This document shows, one piece after another, positions 1-10,482 of a stretch of 64,000 bases of DNA. How positions within the stretch are numbered: the stretch's first letter is position 1; each line of letters begins with the position of its first letter. The stretch lies in the NCBI GenBank assembly GCA_030762175.1, contig CM060830.1:53499501-53563500 (forward strand), given 5' to 3'. The stretch is from Metallyticus violacea. Lineage: Eukaryota > Arthropoda > Insecta > Mantodea > Metallyticidae. Under the pieces are notes generated by a model that made no database searches, was not told the DNA's origin, and saw only the letters and a list, made by a program, of their open reading frames with translations. The position numbers were made by a program, and so were the translations under genes.

Positions 1-234
1 TCGGTCCATTTAACTTTCATCGCAAAGAAGGCAGCCTATTATGAAATGCTTGAAACAACTGATAGTAGCTAACTTGCTATTGGGAAACGAAAGGGACAGA
101 AGTACAGCTATAACTTCATATTAATTCATCATGCTGTGAGCAAAAACAATTAAAATCTTGATTAAAGTGAACGTACCCTATGTGCAAAGACCACTGTCAA
201 TAAAAGGGCATTCACATTTCCATTTATATAACTA
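1..234. other. No feature seen
   Basis: AT-rich DNA ahead of the first repeat. No coding frame, RNA gene or recognisable repeat is visible. Confidence 0.4.
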
Positions 235-955
235 CAGGATGCGGCAGAAATAATGATCCATTTTTAATTGTGCGCTGTTGTTGGTCACGGCTTCTTAGAG
301 AGATGATGTTTGTACTATTGCATAGTGCAGTTCAAAGCATTTTTCTGTACGTCATATTGCACGACCTTGGCTGATTGCTACGCTGCACATACTATTTAAG
401 TCAGTATGGAGTGCAGGTCGAATGAACACCGTACGTTTGCAATTATAACGTTTTTCAAATGAAGTGATTGTGTCGCAAGAATGCACCTTTTGTTTCGGCA
501 ACTCTTCGACATTGTCGGAATGGACAAGCTCTGTCACGGAAAGCGAATACGAATTGGGTCAGGGAGTTCATGACAAAACAAGAAGCCGCCTGGTAAGCAA
601 CCTACAGTTCGCACTCCATAAACATGGCAACAGTAAGAGCTGATTTGGAGCAATGTCCAAAGCGATCAGTTCGTTGACATTCACAGCCCCTTAACATATC
701 CGATAGAAGGTTACGTAATTATGAGACATTTGAAAAAATGTTTCAATTGCAAACTCACGATGTTCATTCGACTTGCATTTCTTACTGACTGCCAAGTAGT
801 GCAGCGAAGCGAGCGGCCAAGGTCATGTAATATGGCAGACATAAAATGCTTTGAACTGCACTACGTAATGGTACAAACATTTTTTTCTGCAAGAAGTCGT
901 GACTAACAATAGAGCACAATTTAAAATGGGTTATTATTTCTGCCGCACTCTGTAT
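235..955. mobile_element. Long-terminal-inverted-repeat transposon relic (Tc1/mariner-type)
   Basis: The two ends are long imperfect inverted repeats of roughly 235-250 bp. The left arm begins ACAGGATGCGGCAGAAATAA, and the right arm reads the same way from the opposite strand beginning ACAGAGTGCGGCAGAAATAA. Similarity runs inward to about 470 and 700. Between the arms the plus strand carries scraps of a helix-turn-helix transposase N-terminus: QPTVRTP, then after a stop NMATVRADLEQCPKRSVR and HSQPLNISDR. This resembles the DNA-binding part of insect Tc1-like transposases. The catalytic domain is absent. The element is therefore a non-autonomous, internally deleted or fold-back-like copy. Confidence 0.7.
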
Positions 956-2746
956 ATATTAGTTATTTATGCTTCCGGTAATTCTGCAAAATTATCTAAA
1001 TTCGTTTATGTTTATAATGAGTTTATCCAGTTGTGATCGGCTGTCTTTTGTTATTTACAAAGTTATATTATTTCCCATTTGTTCCTACAATTCTTCCTCT
1101 CTGAATTAATGCAGTTTTCCAAGTTTAAATTTTGCTTAAATCCAGCACATATTACGTGATGAGATTTTTAGGATATTTGTTCAATGGTTTTCATTGCCAT
1201 GTTCTATCCTGCATTTTGTCCTTTGAAACAACTGAGCTTTTGGTCGCTTAGGCAAATGCTGGGATGGATCTTGCGGAAGTTTTGTTATGACTCACTCATG
1301 GGTACCAATTATGCAACTGTTTTGGACGTGGGTGTATTTTTGTATAAAAATCTATGTCCCAGCTAATAGTTTTTGCTTCATAAACAATCATCTCAGAGTT
1401 TTCAGTGGTTTTATCAGTCTAGCTCTTGGCATTGAGGGAGGGTATTTGTTCTTTGAAAGAATTATAGGACTATATCACTAAGAAATTTACTACCTGCTAT
1501 TTTTTCATTCATTCCATCGAAGTTGGTTGAGGAAAAAAAAAAAAAAAAACAGAGCTCGGTGTAGCGACCTTGACCTTATAATCTCCTTGAAACTTGACCT
1601 TGAACTTGAACACTGTCTACACCTGACTTTGCCTTCTTGGGATTATCTTAATGTAGGTCACCGGCACTACGATTACAATACCAAAACCTTCGCGATTCAC
1701 TCAGCGCACGACACTATTAACTGTTACGATGTAGTGAATAGAGTTTAAATGAAGTAATCTTCAACAACTTATCTGCGAATATCGATTATTTGTTGCGAGC
1801 GTCCGTAGGTCGAGATGTACGGCGTGGAGAATGATTGACGAGGTCGCCGAAATCAGGCGAACTTTCGCTTTATATATCCTTATGAAAAATCATCTCCACA
1901 TGGTTTTCTGATGCCGAAAGGGTTCACAATGTACGCGCACACTAACCGCGATACTTTAAAAGTTTAAAATTAAAGAAAAGATTGGCTCGCTCTTAAGTAA
2001 ATTAATTCATGTTGCGCGAAATAACCGCCTCATGTTACGATCATGTTTCAAGTTATAATTGTTCTCGGCTGGCAGCTATATCATTAAAATCTCACAAGTC
2101 TTTCCATTTCCTCATCTTAATAAAATTTCCTTCTTAAAATTTAATTATGTCATTGCACTGGAATTATCATATGAAATATTAACAATACTATTTATCAATT
2201 AAGCAACATAACAAACCAAAACATTAGCAACCTAAGTAAATGATATAAATAATATTAACATTTGATTTATACTTGCTTAAAAGCTACATACGTTGTAAAA
2301 TGTTTAATGTTAACACGGAAGCATCAAATAAATATTGTTCTTTCCATTAAATTTACTTCCTTCATTTTTACTTTATGTCATTCCATTGCTTCTGGTGCAA
2401 GGTCGAAAGTGCAAGACCAGGTGGGCTATGGCTGCACTTTATGCTGGATCTGCATACTATAAAGTAAAATTTTGTAGCAAGCAATTAAAATGGGGTAGAG
2501 AATCCACCGAAAATAACCATCATACTTCTCTAGGAACAACTTCCAGAGTTAAGGCTTTAATTTTGAGAAAAGTTTAAGGTTACATGAATAATATAAAAAA
2601 TGAAAATTTAGGCAGGTACGGTTGGAGATAATACACGAAGATTTTGGCATGTCCAAGGCCCCAGGCTGCTGTTGTTCACGACAATGTGTCAATGCACATG
2701 TCACGCTGCTCCCTAAGAATATGCGTTTCAAAAACGTCATGACGAT
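956..2746. other. No gene; AT-rich spacer
   Basis: AT-rich DNA with only short chance frames. It holds a poly-A run (1533-1549) and, just downstream, a cluster of TGACCT half-sites including TGACCTTGA at 1595-1603. No repeat family seen elsewhere in the window is recognisable here. Confidence 0.4.
1533..1549 (+). repeat. Poly-A tract
   Basis: An uninterrupted run of A. It could be a retroposon tail, but no SINE body is recognisable upstream. Confidence 0.9.
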
Positions 2747-3265
2747 ATTCAGCTTCAGTTTCAGTCATCTCTAGAAATAGTCACCGCACGCCTCAACCGT
2801 CTGGAACTCCGGACCGACAGTTTCAAATATTTTGGCTGCATCATGAAACAGCTTTGGACTCATGACCTCCACCAAATCACTTTACAGTGCACTCACCACC
2901 AACACACCACCGGTAGACCAAGACCACCTTCCCCACCTTCGCGTCATGGCCTCATGGACCATGAACCAGCACCGTGCACACGCTCAATCACTGGCTCAGC
3001 ATCTCAGACGGCGCCAACAACACTGACCCTGCCAACCAACATCCGTAGGACGCCTAACAAAAAATTGATGATTAAAACATTCCTAATATCTATCACGCTC
3101 CTTTCAACCACTTCATTCATCAGGACCTCGGCTATGATGGCTTCAATGCGCTCCCAGTTACTGGTTGGCAGCAACGCAGAACCGCTACTAACGGGGGTGC
3201 TCATGCAGAACCACATTACTCTTATCCCGCCACTTTCCTTCTTACTCTTTCCGTTTAACACTTGA
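2747..3265 (+). CDS. Unassigned open frame, Thr/Pro/His-rich
   Basis: This frame is open upstream of its first ATG (2843) back to about 2747 and ends at a stop near 3265. The ATG-started part is 140 codons. The upstream residues include SSLEIVTARLNRLELRTDSF, which could form a short coiled coil of the kind seen in LINE ORF1 or Gag proteins. The rest is rich in Thr, Pro and His and matches nothing I know. The stretch is less AT-rich than its flanks, which by itself favours chance open frames. It may be a decayed retroelement piece, a host exon or noise; I cannot choose. Confidence 0.2.
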   Translation: MQLQFQSSLEIVTARLNRLELRTDSFKYFGCIMKQLWTHDLHQITLQCTHHQHTTGRPRPPSPPSRHGLMDHEPAPCTRSITGSASQTAPTTLTLPTNIRRTPNKKLMIKTFLISITLLSTTSFIRTSAMMASMRSQLLVGSNAEPLLTGVLMQNHITLIPPLSFLLFPFNT

Positions 3266-3506
3266 AAAAAAGAATGGTTGAGCTGAAGTATGTATTCTAT
3301 AGTTCTGACTTGGCCTCTCAGATTATTTTATCTCCCAGTTTTGAAGAATTTCTTCGTGTTCAGCTGCTTTCAAGTGATGGAGATGACAAGGCGGGCTGGT
3401 TTTCAGATCAATCAGAAAACATAGTTTTGTCATTACAGAAAATATGAATGATGTGTACTGAATTATCAGCTCCTATATTGAAATATTAAAAAAGCGGGGG
3501 AAATAA

Positions 3507-3774
3507 CTTGTGCAAGGACTTCTTAAGTTGTTAAGGCGCGAACTCGTGAGCGGGAGGTCTGGGGTTCAAATCCCAACAGAACCGTCCTCCCTGACTGAGG
3601 TTTTTATCAGGTTTTACTCAGTCTTCATAAATGGCAAATGCCGGGGAAGTACCCTAAACTTAGGCCTGGAACGTTTCCTTCCTTACAAAAATCCTTTCCC
3701 AATATATCATCTCATGTATCATCAGTGTCCACCGCCTGTGATGCCTCTGTAGCAAAAACGAGCGTTAATCACTA
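3507..3774 (+). mobile_element. SINE family B copy (tRNA head diverged)
   Basis: The head keeps the type-II tRNA-like core GAACTCGTGAGCGGGAGGTC and a B-box-like GGGTTCAAATCCC. The body shares blocks with the other B copies: CTGACTGAGG, AAATGGCAAATGCCGGGG, TACCCTAAACTTAGGCCTGG, CAGTGTCCACCGCCTGTG and a tail ending AAAACGAGCGTTAATCACTA. The first ~25 bp are diverged. Confidence 0.85.
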
Positions 3775-5467
3775 TTCATTCATACCACCAATAATACGGA
3801 GGCTCAGCTTGCCTTGCGCAAGTGCATTAATGTCTTTCTTTCACTGTCAGGGAGAAGTTATTTCATAAAGTTATAATTATTTTTGTGTAGTCTAGCCTTG
3901 GTTGCAGTCCATGTCTGCCCTCTTCTGGAAATTTTTACAACCTGAAGACCAACAGAAGGACCGGGATACAGACGACATCAATTTAAATATAGTATTTCAC
4001 TATTTCTGTTGCACTGAAGTAATATGCAATGACGTAATTATTTTATTTTAAAAGTAAATAAAATTTACTAAGATTATTTGCTTATGAAACTCCCCTTTAA
4101 ACTCCCCAAATTCATACTTTAATGTACCCGGGACTGCGTCTGTGATGATAGGACATATAACTCTTTTTCCCTCCATTTCTACATAACTGTAAGTGTAGCG
4201 TAGCAGCGCGGTATCTTACAAGGATTACAGAGCAAGGGGGCTTTAACTTTTTTCAGCGAAACGTCAGTGATTTATGTACATGCACAGAAAAAGGCTGGAG
4301 GATTGAACTAACATACAAACAGATTTAAGAATGAGCCTTGGAATAGTGACCTTGGTTTTAATATTGCATACACTTTAATTTATTGATTACTGATAGTCAC
4401 AATGCCATACTTTTGAACATAAACTTTTTATAATAACATTACAGCGTTATTTTCATTGTATAATTAGCATAAATTCCATCCATCTTAATTTCGACATCCC
4501 TTGTCCCTATTTCGCCATTTTTCCCACTATGATAAAATACAAAATATTTACTTGGCAGGTACACTAAATGGACAAAAAATGAAATTATTCTTTTTATAAA
4601 AACCACGTATATAACAAAATATCGGAACTTCACAGAAATAAAACGAATCAAACAAATTGTTGAGAGCCCCTAGATAATAGAAAAAAAAACTACTTGTGTA
4701 ATTTTAACAATAAATTGCTATTTTTGAAACTATTTTAAGCATTTGACATTTTAATTATATGGAAGATGGAAGAGCGCCAAATGCTCGAGAAATATGCGTG
4801 CGAAGTTGTATCTACCAACGGACATTCACCAAACTGTTTTGGCGTACTGTTGGTCATTTATTTGCTTCTTCCGGCCATACAGGAATCTGCTTTAGTAGCT
4901 CGTTATTTGCTTTGGTACAGTTCACAGTACTAACGCCGCTAGCTACGGGATGACATCCGATTTAGCATGTGCGATTAAGTCGTCAACAACGGGGAAAATT
5001 CAACAGGTAACTCAGTGAAATTTGTCATCAGTGTTAGCACAGCCTGGCACAGTTAAGTCCCTATCTTAATGTGCGAATCGGACCCCTAGTAGAGATTGGA
5101 AGTTTTCCAGACTACCTTGTTAGAGCTTATATCAAGAAGATTTATTTTCCACTGGCAGAAAATTTACTGTGCAGTTACAAAAGTTGAGATTTATTTAAAG
5201 TTAAATAACACATTTGATTCCAAATTTCAACTAGGTATTAATAATCACTCATTAATCTAACACAATGATACCATATTTGTAAATCTTCAAACTGAAAATA
5301 AATTAATAAATAGGAAAGCGCGCGCGCGCGCATGCACGCACACATACACTCACAGAGTGCTAAAAATGTATACACACTTAAAGCGAAGAAAACACTGTGT
5401 TCACATAGCAAAACTGAATACACACAAACAGAAAATGATGAACACTAATGAACTTAGACTTTTACAG
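3775..5467. other. No gene; AT-rich spacer
   Basis: No coding frame or known repeat stands out. The minus strand opposite 4439-4651 and the plus strand at 4759-4953 have short frames with nothing recognisable. A short alternating CG tract lies at 5317-5330. Confidence 0.4.
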
Positions 5468-5975
5468 TTACAACAGTTGCTCAAAATGCTCACCATCGGC
5501 GTTGACACACTTCTGAGTACGTTGAACTACTGATTGAGCAACGTTTGCGAAAGTGTCCTCAGCGATTGCAGCACATGCCGTTTCAATTTCTTCCCGAAGT
5601 GTTGCCAGTGCAGCTGATTTTCTACAGTATACAACATCCTTAAGAGTTCCACATAGGTAGAAGTCCAACGGAGTTATATCCGGAGAAACGCGGTGGAAAC
5701 TCAATCGGACCTCTTCGTCCTGTTCTGTGCCTTAGACAGTGTCTTGGATCAAGTGCGGGGGGCTTGTTGCTGTGCGAGTTCTCCCAGATCTGCCCCTGTT
5801 AACATCGCATACAGTACCACGAGTCTCAAATTTGTCTCGAATGCGTGCAATTATTACTCGCTTTGGCGGTTTTGCTCTGTACACACGTCTCCATTTGAGC
5901 TTCAACAACATTCTCGGTTTTCCAATACCACTTCAAAAATGCTTTCCGTTGTTCAAACGATGATCTTGGCTCCAT
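5468..5975 (-). pseudogene. Tc1/mariner-type transposase relic (deleted core)
   Basis: Read on the minus strand from the ATG at 5975, the relic begins with a helix-turn-helix region (MEPRSSFEQRKAFLKWYWKT, then after a frameshift VIIARIRDKFETRGTVCDV and GRSGRTRTATSP). It then jumps to the C-terminal catalytic end (VSPDITPLDFYLCGTLKDVV, later CVNADGEHFEQLL). SPDITPLDFYL carries the third acidic catalytic position of the DDE/D triad. The segment holding the first two catalytic residues is missing. Intact relatives are around 330-400 residues; about 170 codons remain. The gene is dead, and terminal repeats were not found. Confidence 0.8.
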
Positions 5976-7042
5976 TTTGCTGTAGCAACGCTAGCATAAC
6001 GTAACGTGTTTATAGATCATCATACGATAACTTGACTTCATTTGTTCGTTGATTTACCTGTCACGTAGCAACGATATCATAATGTATGTGAGTCACATCT
6101 ATTTACAGAACATCATACTACACATTACTGTTGTTTTTCGGTCCAACTTTGAAATAAATTAAATAGATATTAATGAATTACACCAATATATTTTACTGTG
6201 CATAGAAGGGTCTTAGAGGAGTAATTTGAGATAAGGAGCGTGGTGTCACAAAAGTAAAATTGTGTAGTTATGGGCTATTACAATTTTATGCTCATAAATC
6301 CATACTAAAACTAAATATCGTAAGTTTTGTATTACAATGACTTCATGGTTCCTTAATAATCAACAGTTATTCGGTAATGACTAATAAACACCGTTTACAC
6401 AATTTAATGTGCAACATTTCATGCTAAATATACATTGTACTGGTATGCTAAAAGTAATGAAATTGTTAGAAACAAAGCCGCGGTTATACTTTTTCATAAT
6501 GTTGCGTGATATATGGTTGTTTCATGCAAAATTATTGCAAAAAATGTAGCTCATCAAATAAATTAATATTGAAAAAATGAGAAATGCTATAGTTTTTCTG
6601 AACTTGCCGACATTCACTTTATTTATGAGGAAACAAGAGGTTGTGCTGTAAGAGATACCGAAATCTACAGAAAAAGATTCTCTAATAAAAGCCATCTACA
6701 TCATGGTATACTTCAATATGTCGACTGACATTTGCGTGAAATGGGAAACAAGTGAGTGCCTTACATACTCTTTTAAACTTTAAGCCTAACATGTTAAGTT
6801 GAAAACTTTTGACCCTGGGTTCCCCATCTCAAATTGCTTGCCTAAGACACTCTGTATAAGGTGCATGTATTTCGGTATTGTCCATTAACACCTGCGTGTC
6901 ATCCCAAATTAAAATTAGTAATGTGTATGCTTAGTTCATTTTATCAAGTTAGTTTAGAAATGGCCCTCTAAACTAACTTGTTAAAATGAGCGAAGCGTGC
7001 TTTAATATTCTCGGGAAACTTTGTTGAAAGCAAAAACAATCT
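5976..7042. other. No gene; AT-rich spacer
   Basis: Nothing coding is visible. The motif GACACTCTGTATAAG near 6847 resembles the termini of transposons elsewhere in the window (see findings). Confidence 0.4.
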
Positions 7043-7054
7043 CACATAGAGATT

Positions 7055-7625
7055 GTCGGTCCTAGCGGTGTAGTGGTAACCATACTTGCCTTCTAAACCC
7101 AAGATCGCGGGTTCAATCCCGACTATTTTGTTTGATTGATTGGTTTATTTATAGACGCTCTTTAACGGCTCAGGTCATCAGCGTCCTATTCAACTCAGAG
7201 CGTGAAAAGGCCGACAAATTTTGCTCAGAAGCCTCTCTTTCAGGCTTGAGGTTCTTTTTCGTGCCGTAAATGTACGACACGGGACCCGCGGCTTTACTTC
7301 CCTTCCGAAGGAAGCCATCCATCGGTCCTGGCCGGGTTCGAACCCGCGATCTTGGGTTTAGTAGGCCAGTATGGTAACCACTACACCACCAGGACCGACT
7401 CAATCCCGACTAGGATAGATGCATTTTTTTCGGGCGTAAAAATCCTAAGTATGGCTTCCTTCGGAAGGGAGGTAAAGCCGTGGATCCCGTGTGTACATTT
7501 ACGGCACGATAAAGAACCTCAAGCCTGAAAAGAAGAGGCCTCTGTGCAAAATTTGTCTGCCGTTTCACGCCCTGATTTGAATAGGACGCTAATAACTTGA
7601 GATGTTAAAGAGCTTCCATAAATCA

Positions 7626-7655
<30 letters not shown>
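7055..7655 (+). mobile_element. SINE family A copy, split by a second SINE A
   Basis: The tRNA-like head lies at 7055-7125 (GGTGTAGTGGTAACC as A box, CGCGGGTTCAATCCC as B box). The body resumes at 7413 with the family block TTCGGGCGTAAAAATCCTAA and ends in an (AATC)n tail at about 7620-7655. The copy is flanked by CACATAGAGATT (7043-7054) and CACGTAGAGATT (7656-7667), a 12-bp target duplication with one mismatch. Without the inserted copy it is about 314 bp. The head pairs as a tRNA acceptor stem in less diverged copies, and the CTTCTAA loop fits an arginine-UCU-like tRNA. Confidence 0.93.
7126..7399 (-). mobile_element. SINE family A copy nested inside another SINE A
   Basis: A complete 274-bp family A copy in reverse orientation, with its head at the right end. 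It is bounded by a perfect 13-bp duplication, TCAATCCCGACTA, at 7113-7125 and 7400-7412. That sequence is the target site inside the older copy. This proves insertion by a mechanism that duplicates the target, as expected for LINE-driven retroposition. Confidence 0.95.
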
Positions 7656-7657
<2 letters not shown>

Positions 7658-7667
7658 CGTAGAGATT

Positions 7668-8309
7668 TTTTCCCAAACTGAAAAGTTTAACACTTCCTTT
7701 TGAGTATACCCTTCGTCTTATGAATTATTATATTAAATAAATACCAGTTCATTAAAAACACGCAAATATATAGCAAGAACACTAGATAAAAGTGTAGTAC
7801 ATATAGACCTATTATATATTTTAGTTCGTTTTAAATAAATGTGAATTTGGTATCAACTTATGGCTACAGATGCAAACCTTAACCATATTTTAAGCAGGAA
7901 ATGCATAAAGAGTACATACAAAAAACGAGTTAGTGTCATGGATGTGTTATTTGGGTAGTCCGCCATAAACTGTGCACGAAGGCTACATCTTAAATACATT
8001 CTATAGAGAGATACAGGGTTCAGAAAATATGCAACGGTGAAGAAGGAACAAACCTTGATGGCCCTTTGTCCTAGAACTCTTATTTAAGTTACGTTGACAT
8101 AGTACCTGAGAGGTGCGCGGCGCACCAGAGATCGCTTAGGGAAACAACGTTGTCACGTCTCTGCAATCTCTTTTTATACATGTTTGGTGCTAACAGCGAC
8201 AGCGTGAAAGTAACATTCATTATTTGATAATGTATTCTTTACACTCTTAGACCTACCATGACTTGCGAATCCAAATTAACCTGTGAGACCAGAACTCATT
8301 GATCAAGGC
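7668..8309. other. Spacer with one dispersed repeat
   Basis: No gene is seen. The only structured part is 8130-8215, which has an inverted relative at 51262-51350 (listed separately). Confidence 0.4.
8130..8215 (+). repeat. Dispersed repeat, partner at 51262-51350
   Basis: The core ACGTTGTCACGTCTCTG and the following ~50 bp align with the reverse complement of 51262-51350, with scattered differences. The family is unknown to me. It may be the leader of a transposon, since a mariner relic starts about 100 bp downstream here. Confidence 0.6.
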
Positions 8310-9030
8310 CATGATATTGTTTTGGTTGAAAAAAGCACGCGAGTTAACAGAGGACACGGGCATCTTAACTGAGTGGGTTCATTTTATGTTGCATAATGAA
8401 TTACAACGGATGCCGCCTCTGCTCACTCCGTAGCAAAAGCGAAATCGAAAGCGAACATCGATCGACTGTTTGGAAGTGTTTAAGAATAATCCGTCCGCTT
8501 TTTTACGGGGTTTTGTGAAGTGGATTCAGTACCACACATCAAAAACGGAATAGCAGTCTAAACAGATAACTGCACGAAACGAAACATACTAAGAAAAAGG
8601 CCAAATGCGTTTCATCCGCTGCAGAGACAATGGTTTCAGTTTTGGGGACGCTAAAAGAAATCTCTTGAATGACTACTTGGAGAAGGGGAAAAAAACCATT
8701 ATTAGTGACTACAACGATCATTCTTGGAGAATGAAGACAGCATCTATGGAAAAACGTCCGGCAATTGCCAACCGCGTCGCTCAAGAAAAATGAATGAACT
8801 ACGATTTGAAATACTTCCGGACCCACCATATTCACCTGGTTTCATTCCCTCGAATTATCATCTGTTCTCAAAACTCGAAACTTTCTTGGCTGGACACCAC
8901 TCTAAGTCAAATAAACAGATCATGCAGGAGGTAAATGAGTATTTTGACGGCCTCCAAAAAACCCTATTCCATGAGGTAATCACGTACCTGAAGAAACGTT
9001 GAAGCTAGTGGTGACTATATCGAAAAATAA
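8310..9030 (+). pseudogene. Mariner transposase relic
   Basis: Pieces in order, with frameshifts between them: helix-turn-helix end (ARELTEDTGILTEWVHFMLH, NELQRMPPLLTP), CLEVFKNNPSAFLRGFVK, WIQYHTSKTE, then FGDAKRNLLNDYLEKGKKT, then NELRFEILPDPPYSPGFIPS and NYHLF, ending VEASGDYIEK with a stop at 9028-9030. The order and motifs are those of mariner DD34D transposases. The block that normally carries the first catalytic Asp (VDETW between FV and WI) is missing, and so is the HQDN block with the second. The third site reads SNYHLF, so Asp has become Asn. About 345 residues would be normal. Clearly dead. Confidence 0.88.
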
Positions 9031-9383
9031 CGTAGGTTGTAAGAATAAGCTTGTTCGATTTAATAAGTTACTTATCAAACTACCCTCGTAACTTATATTG
9101 GAGAATATTCCTATAGTGTTTATTAATTGTAATATTGAAACCAAAATTCTGTTTTTTTGTTTCTCTTGTAAAGTTTGAAAACAAGCATCCTTTCGGCATA
9201 GGACTCTTAGACTTTCCAGGTATTGGTAGAGAACCACATAACACCTGTCAATGTGACTTCCGGATTTGAGAAAGCAAGCATTAGGCCTATCAAACCAAAT
9301 GCGTTTATTGATTTTGATTCATCATATGCAATTGACAACATAGTGCAACGCCTGCGGTAGGAGTGCTTGCAAAACCGACATGG
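9031..9383. other. No feature seen
   Basis: Spacer downstream of the mariner relic. It may include its untranslated end, but no terminal repeat was recognised. Confidence 0.35.
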
Positions 9384-9567
9384 TAGCGAAGGATTCCTGA
9401 CTGAGGTTTCTTTCAGGTTTTCGTCAGTCCCCAAAAATGGCAAATGCCGGGGAGGTACACCAATTTAGGCCTGGAACCCTTCCTTCTTTCTCAGTTTATA
9501 ATTTCATCTCATATAGTTAGCCTGTGGTGTTACAGAAGTAAAAATGGGAGTTAAACACTATTAAAAA
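9384..9567 (+). mobile_element. SINE family B copy, 5' truncated
   Basis: It starts within the body at CCTGACTGAGGTTTC. The family blocks AAATGGCAAATGCCGGGGAG, TTTAGGCCTGGAAC and TTAAACACTATTAAAAA follow. The tRNA-like head is missing, as expected for an incomplete reverse transcript. Confidence 0.85.
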
Positions 9568-9840
9568 CTACCTGCAACTAAGGATATAGTTCAGGTGTCA
9601 CAGTATGCATAAATATGACAAAAGAGGTTGCAAGGAATGGAAAATTGATAACTACTGAAGTTGCCGGAAACTAGTGTTTTATGCTAGAATACATTCCTAC
9701 ATCCTTATAAAGAATGGCACGTGTAACAACAACAGTCATTCACTGTTATATTTTCCTTTATAACTTTTTCCTATTGTTGTCAACAACGCCTTACTTTTCA
9801 GTAGCATATTTTCATGCTTTAGTTAAACTGTCCTTTGACT

Positions 9841-10036
9841 GTAACTGCAATTTTATTCCGGGCTGTTGTACCGTGATCTGCTGCAGATGACGTTTCGTCC
9901 GCAACTACGGCGAACATCTCCAGGGGCGTGTATGAAAGTATTCTCTGAGACTCAGAGATACCTCCTCCGAGGAAACTTAGTTCAGCCCGGAAGAAAATTG
10001 CAGTTACATCTATGACTTCGGCCGTGAAAGCATACG
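9841..10036. mobile_element. MITE-like element with inverted ends
   Basis: The left arm GTAACTGCAATTTTATTCCG plus GGCTG (9841-9865) pairs with the right arm at 9983-10007 almost perfectly (one mismatch). Beyond the right arm is CGGCCGTGAAAGCA, which on the other strand matches the start of the related element at 35842. The inside holds a GC-richer core around CTACGGCGAACATCTCCAG, also shared with that copy. No coding capacity. Confidence 0.7.
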
Positions 10037-10124
10037 TTGTCTCATGTCTGTTGTTAGGATATTGCTAACTGTCCATGTGATTTTTAATGGTTCTTGAACT
10101 GAATGACTATTGTCATCCACACAG

Positions 10125-10291
10125 GTACTCGGGCCATTATTTTGGACTCCATGTTAGTTATACTGTTGCAAATTATTGGTGTGCTTATAGTTTCAACTAT
10201 TTCTTTGGTGCTACGTCTCGAGCATCTAATGACAGAAATCTGTAAAAGAAATAAAAGGGGAGGAAGAAAGAAACCAAATGATTCCTGTTGA
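10125..10291 (+). CDS. Candidate terminal exon: membrane segment plus basic tail
   Basis: The frame follows a splice-acceptor-like sequence ending CATCCACACAG at 10124. It reads about 55 codons to a stop ending at 10291. The middle is a convincing membrane-spanning stretch (MLVILLQIIGVLIVSTISLV). A short positively charged tail follows (EICKRNKRGGRKKPNDSC). A hydrophobic helix followed by a basic cytoplasmic tail is what the last exon of a type I or multi-pass membrane protein looks like. I recognise no family. It is short, so chance remains a real alternative; the stretch has no repeat signature and lies in a repeat-poor interval. Confidence 0.3.
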
Positions 10292-10320
10292 AATATGGAA
10301 AAAGGCTCAAATTTTTCTAG

Positions 10321-10482
10321 GCCTGCAACTCCCACAGAGTCGATAATAAGTCACCAAGAATTCGCGGACGATGCTTACATGAGTTAGGAGCAGAAATGAA
10401 ATCAGTAGAAGATTTTGTAATGACTGAAATAAGTGAATTCGTCCTCCCACAGAAGAGATGTATGTCTTCAGTGTTTGTCTGA
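10321..10482 (+). CDS. Candidate exon after TTTTTCTAG acceptor
   Basis: Directly after a strong acceptor-like TTTTTCTAG (ending 10320) the frame is open for 53 codons (GRCLHELGAEMKSVEDFVMT, EISEFVLPQKRC) and closes at 10480-10482. Its composition is protein-like. It lies 30 bp after the stop of the preceding candidate exon, so the two would be alternative ends or unrelated. Poly-A-signal-like AATAAA occurs near 10600. No homology recognised. Confidence 0.2.
   Translation, partial: ACNSHRVDNKSPRIRGRCLHELGAEMKSVEDFVMTEISEFVLPQKRCMSSVFV

Noticed and set aside
3004..3261. Minus-strand frame opposite the Thr/Pro-rich frame
   Set aside because: Mirror of the plus-strand frame caused by the same local composition; no recognisable motif.
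5693..6004. Plus-strand frames at 5693-6004
   Set aside because: They are the antisense shadow of the helix-turn-helix part of the minus-strand transposase relic.
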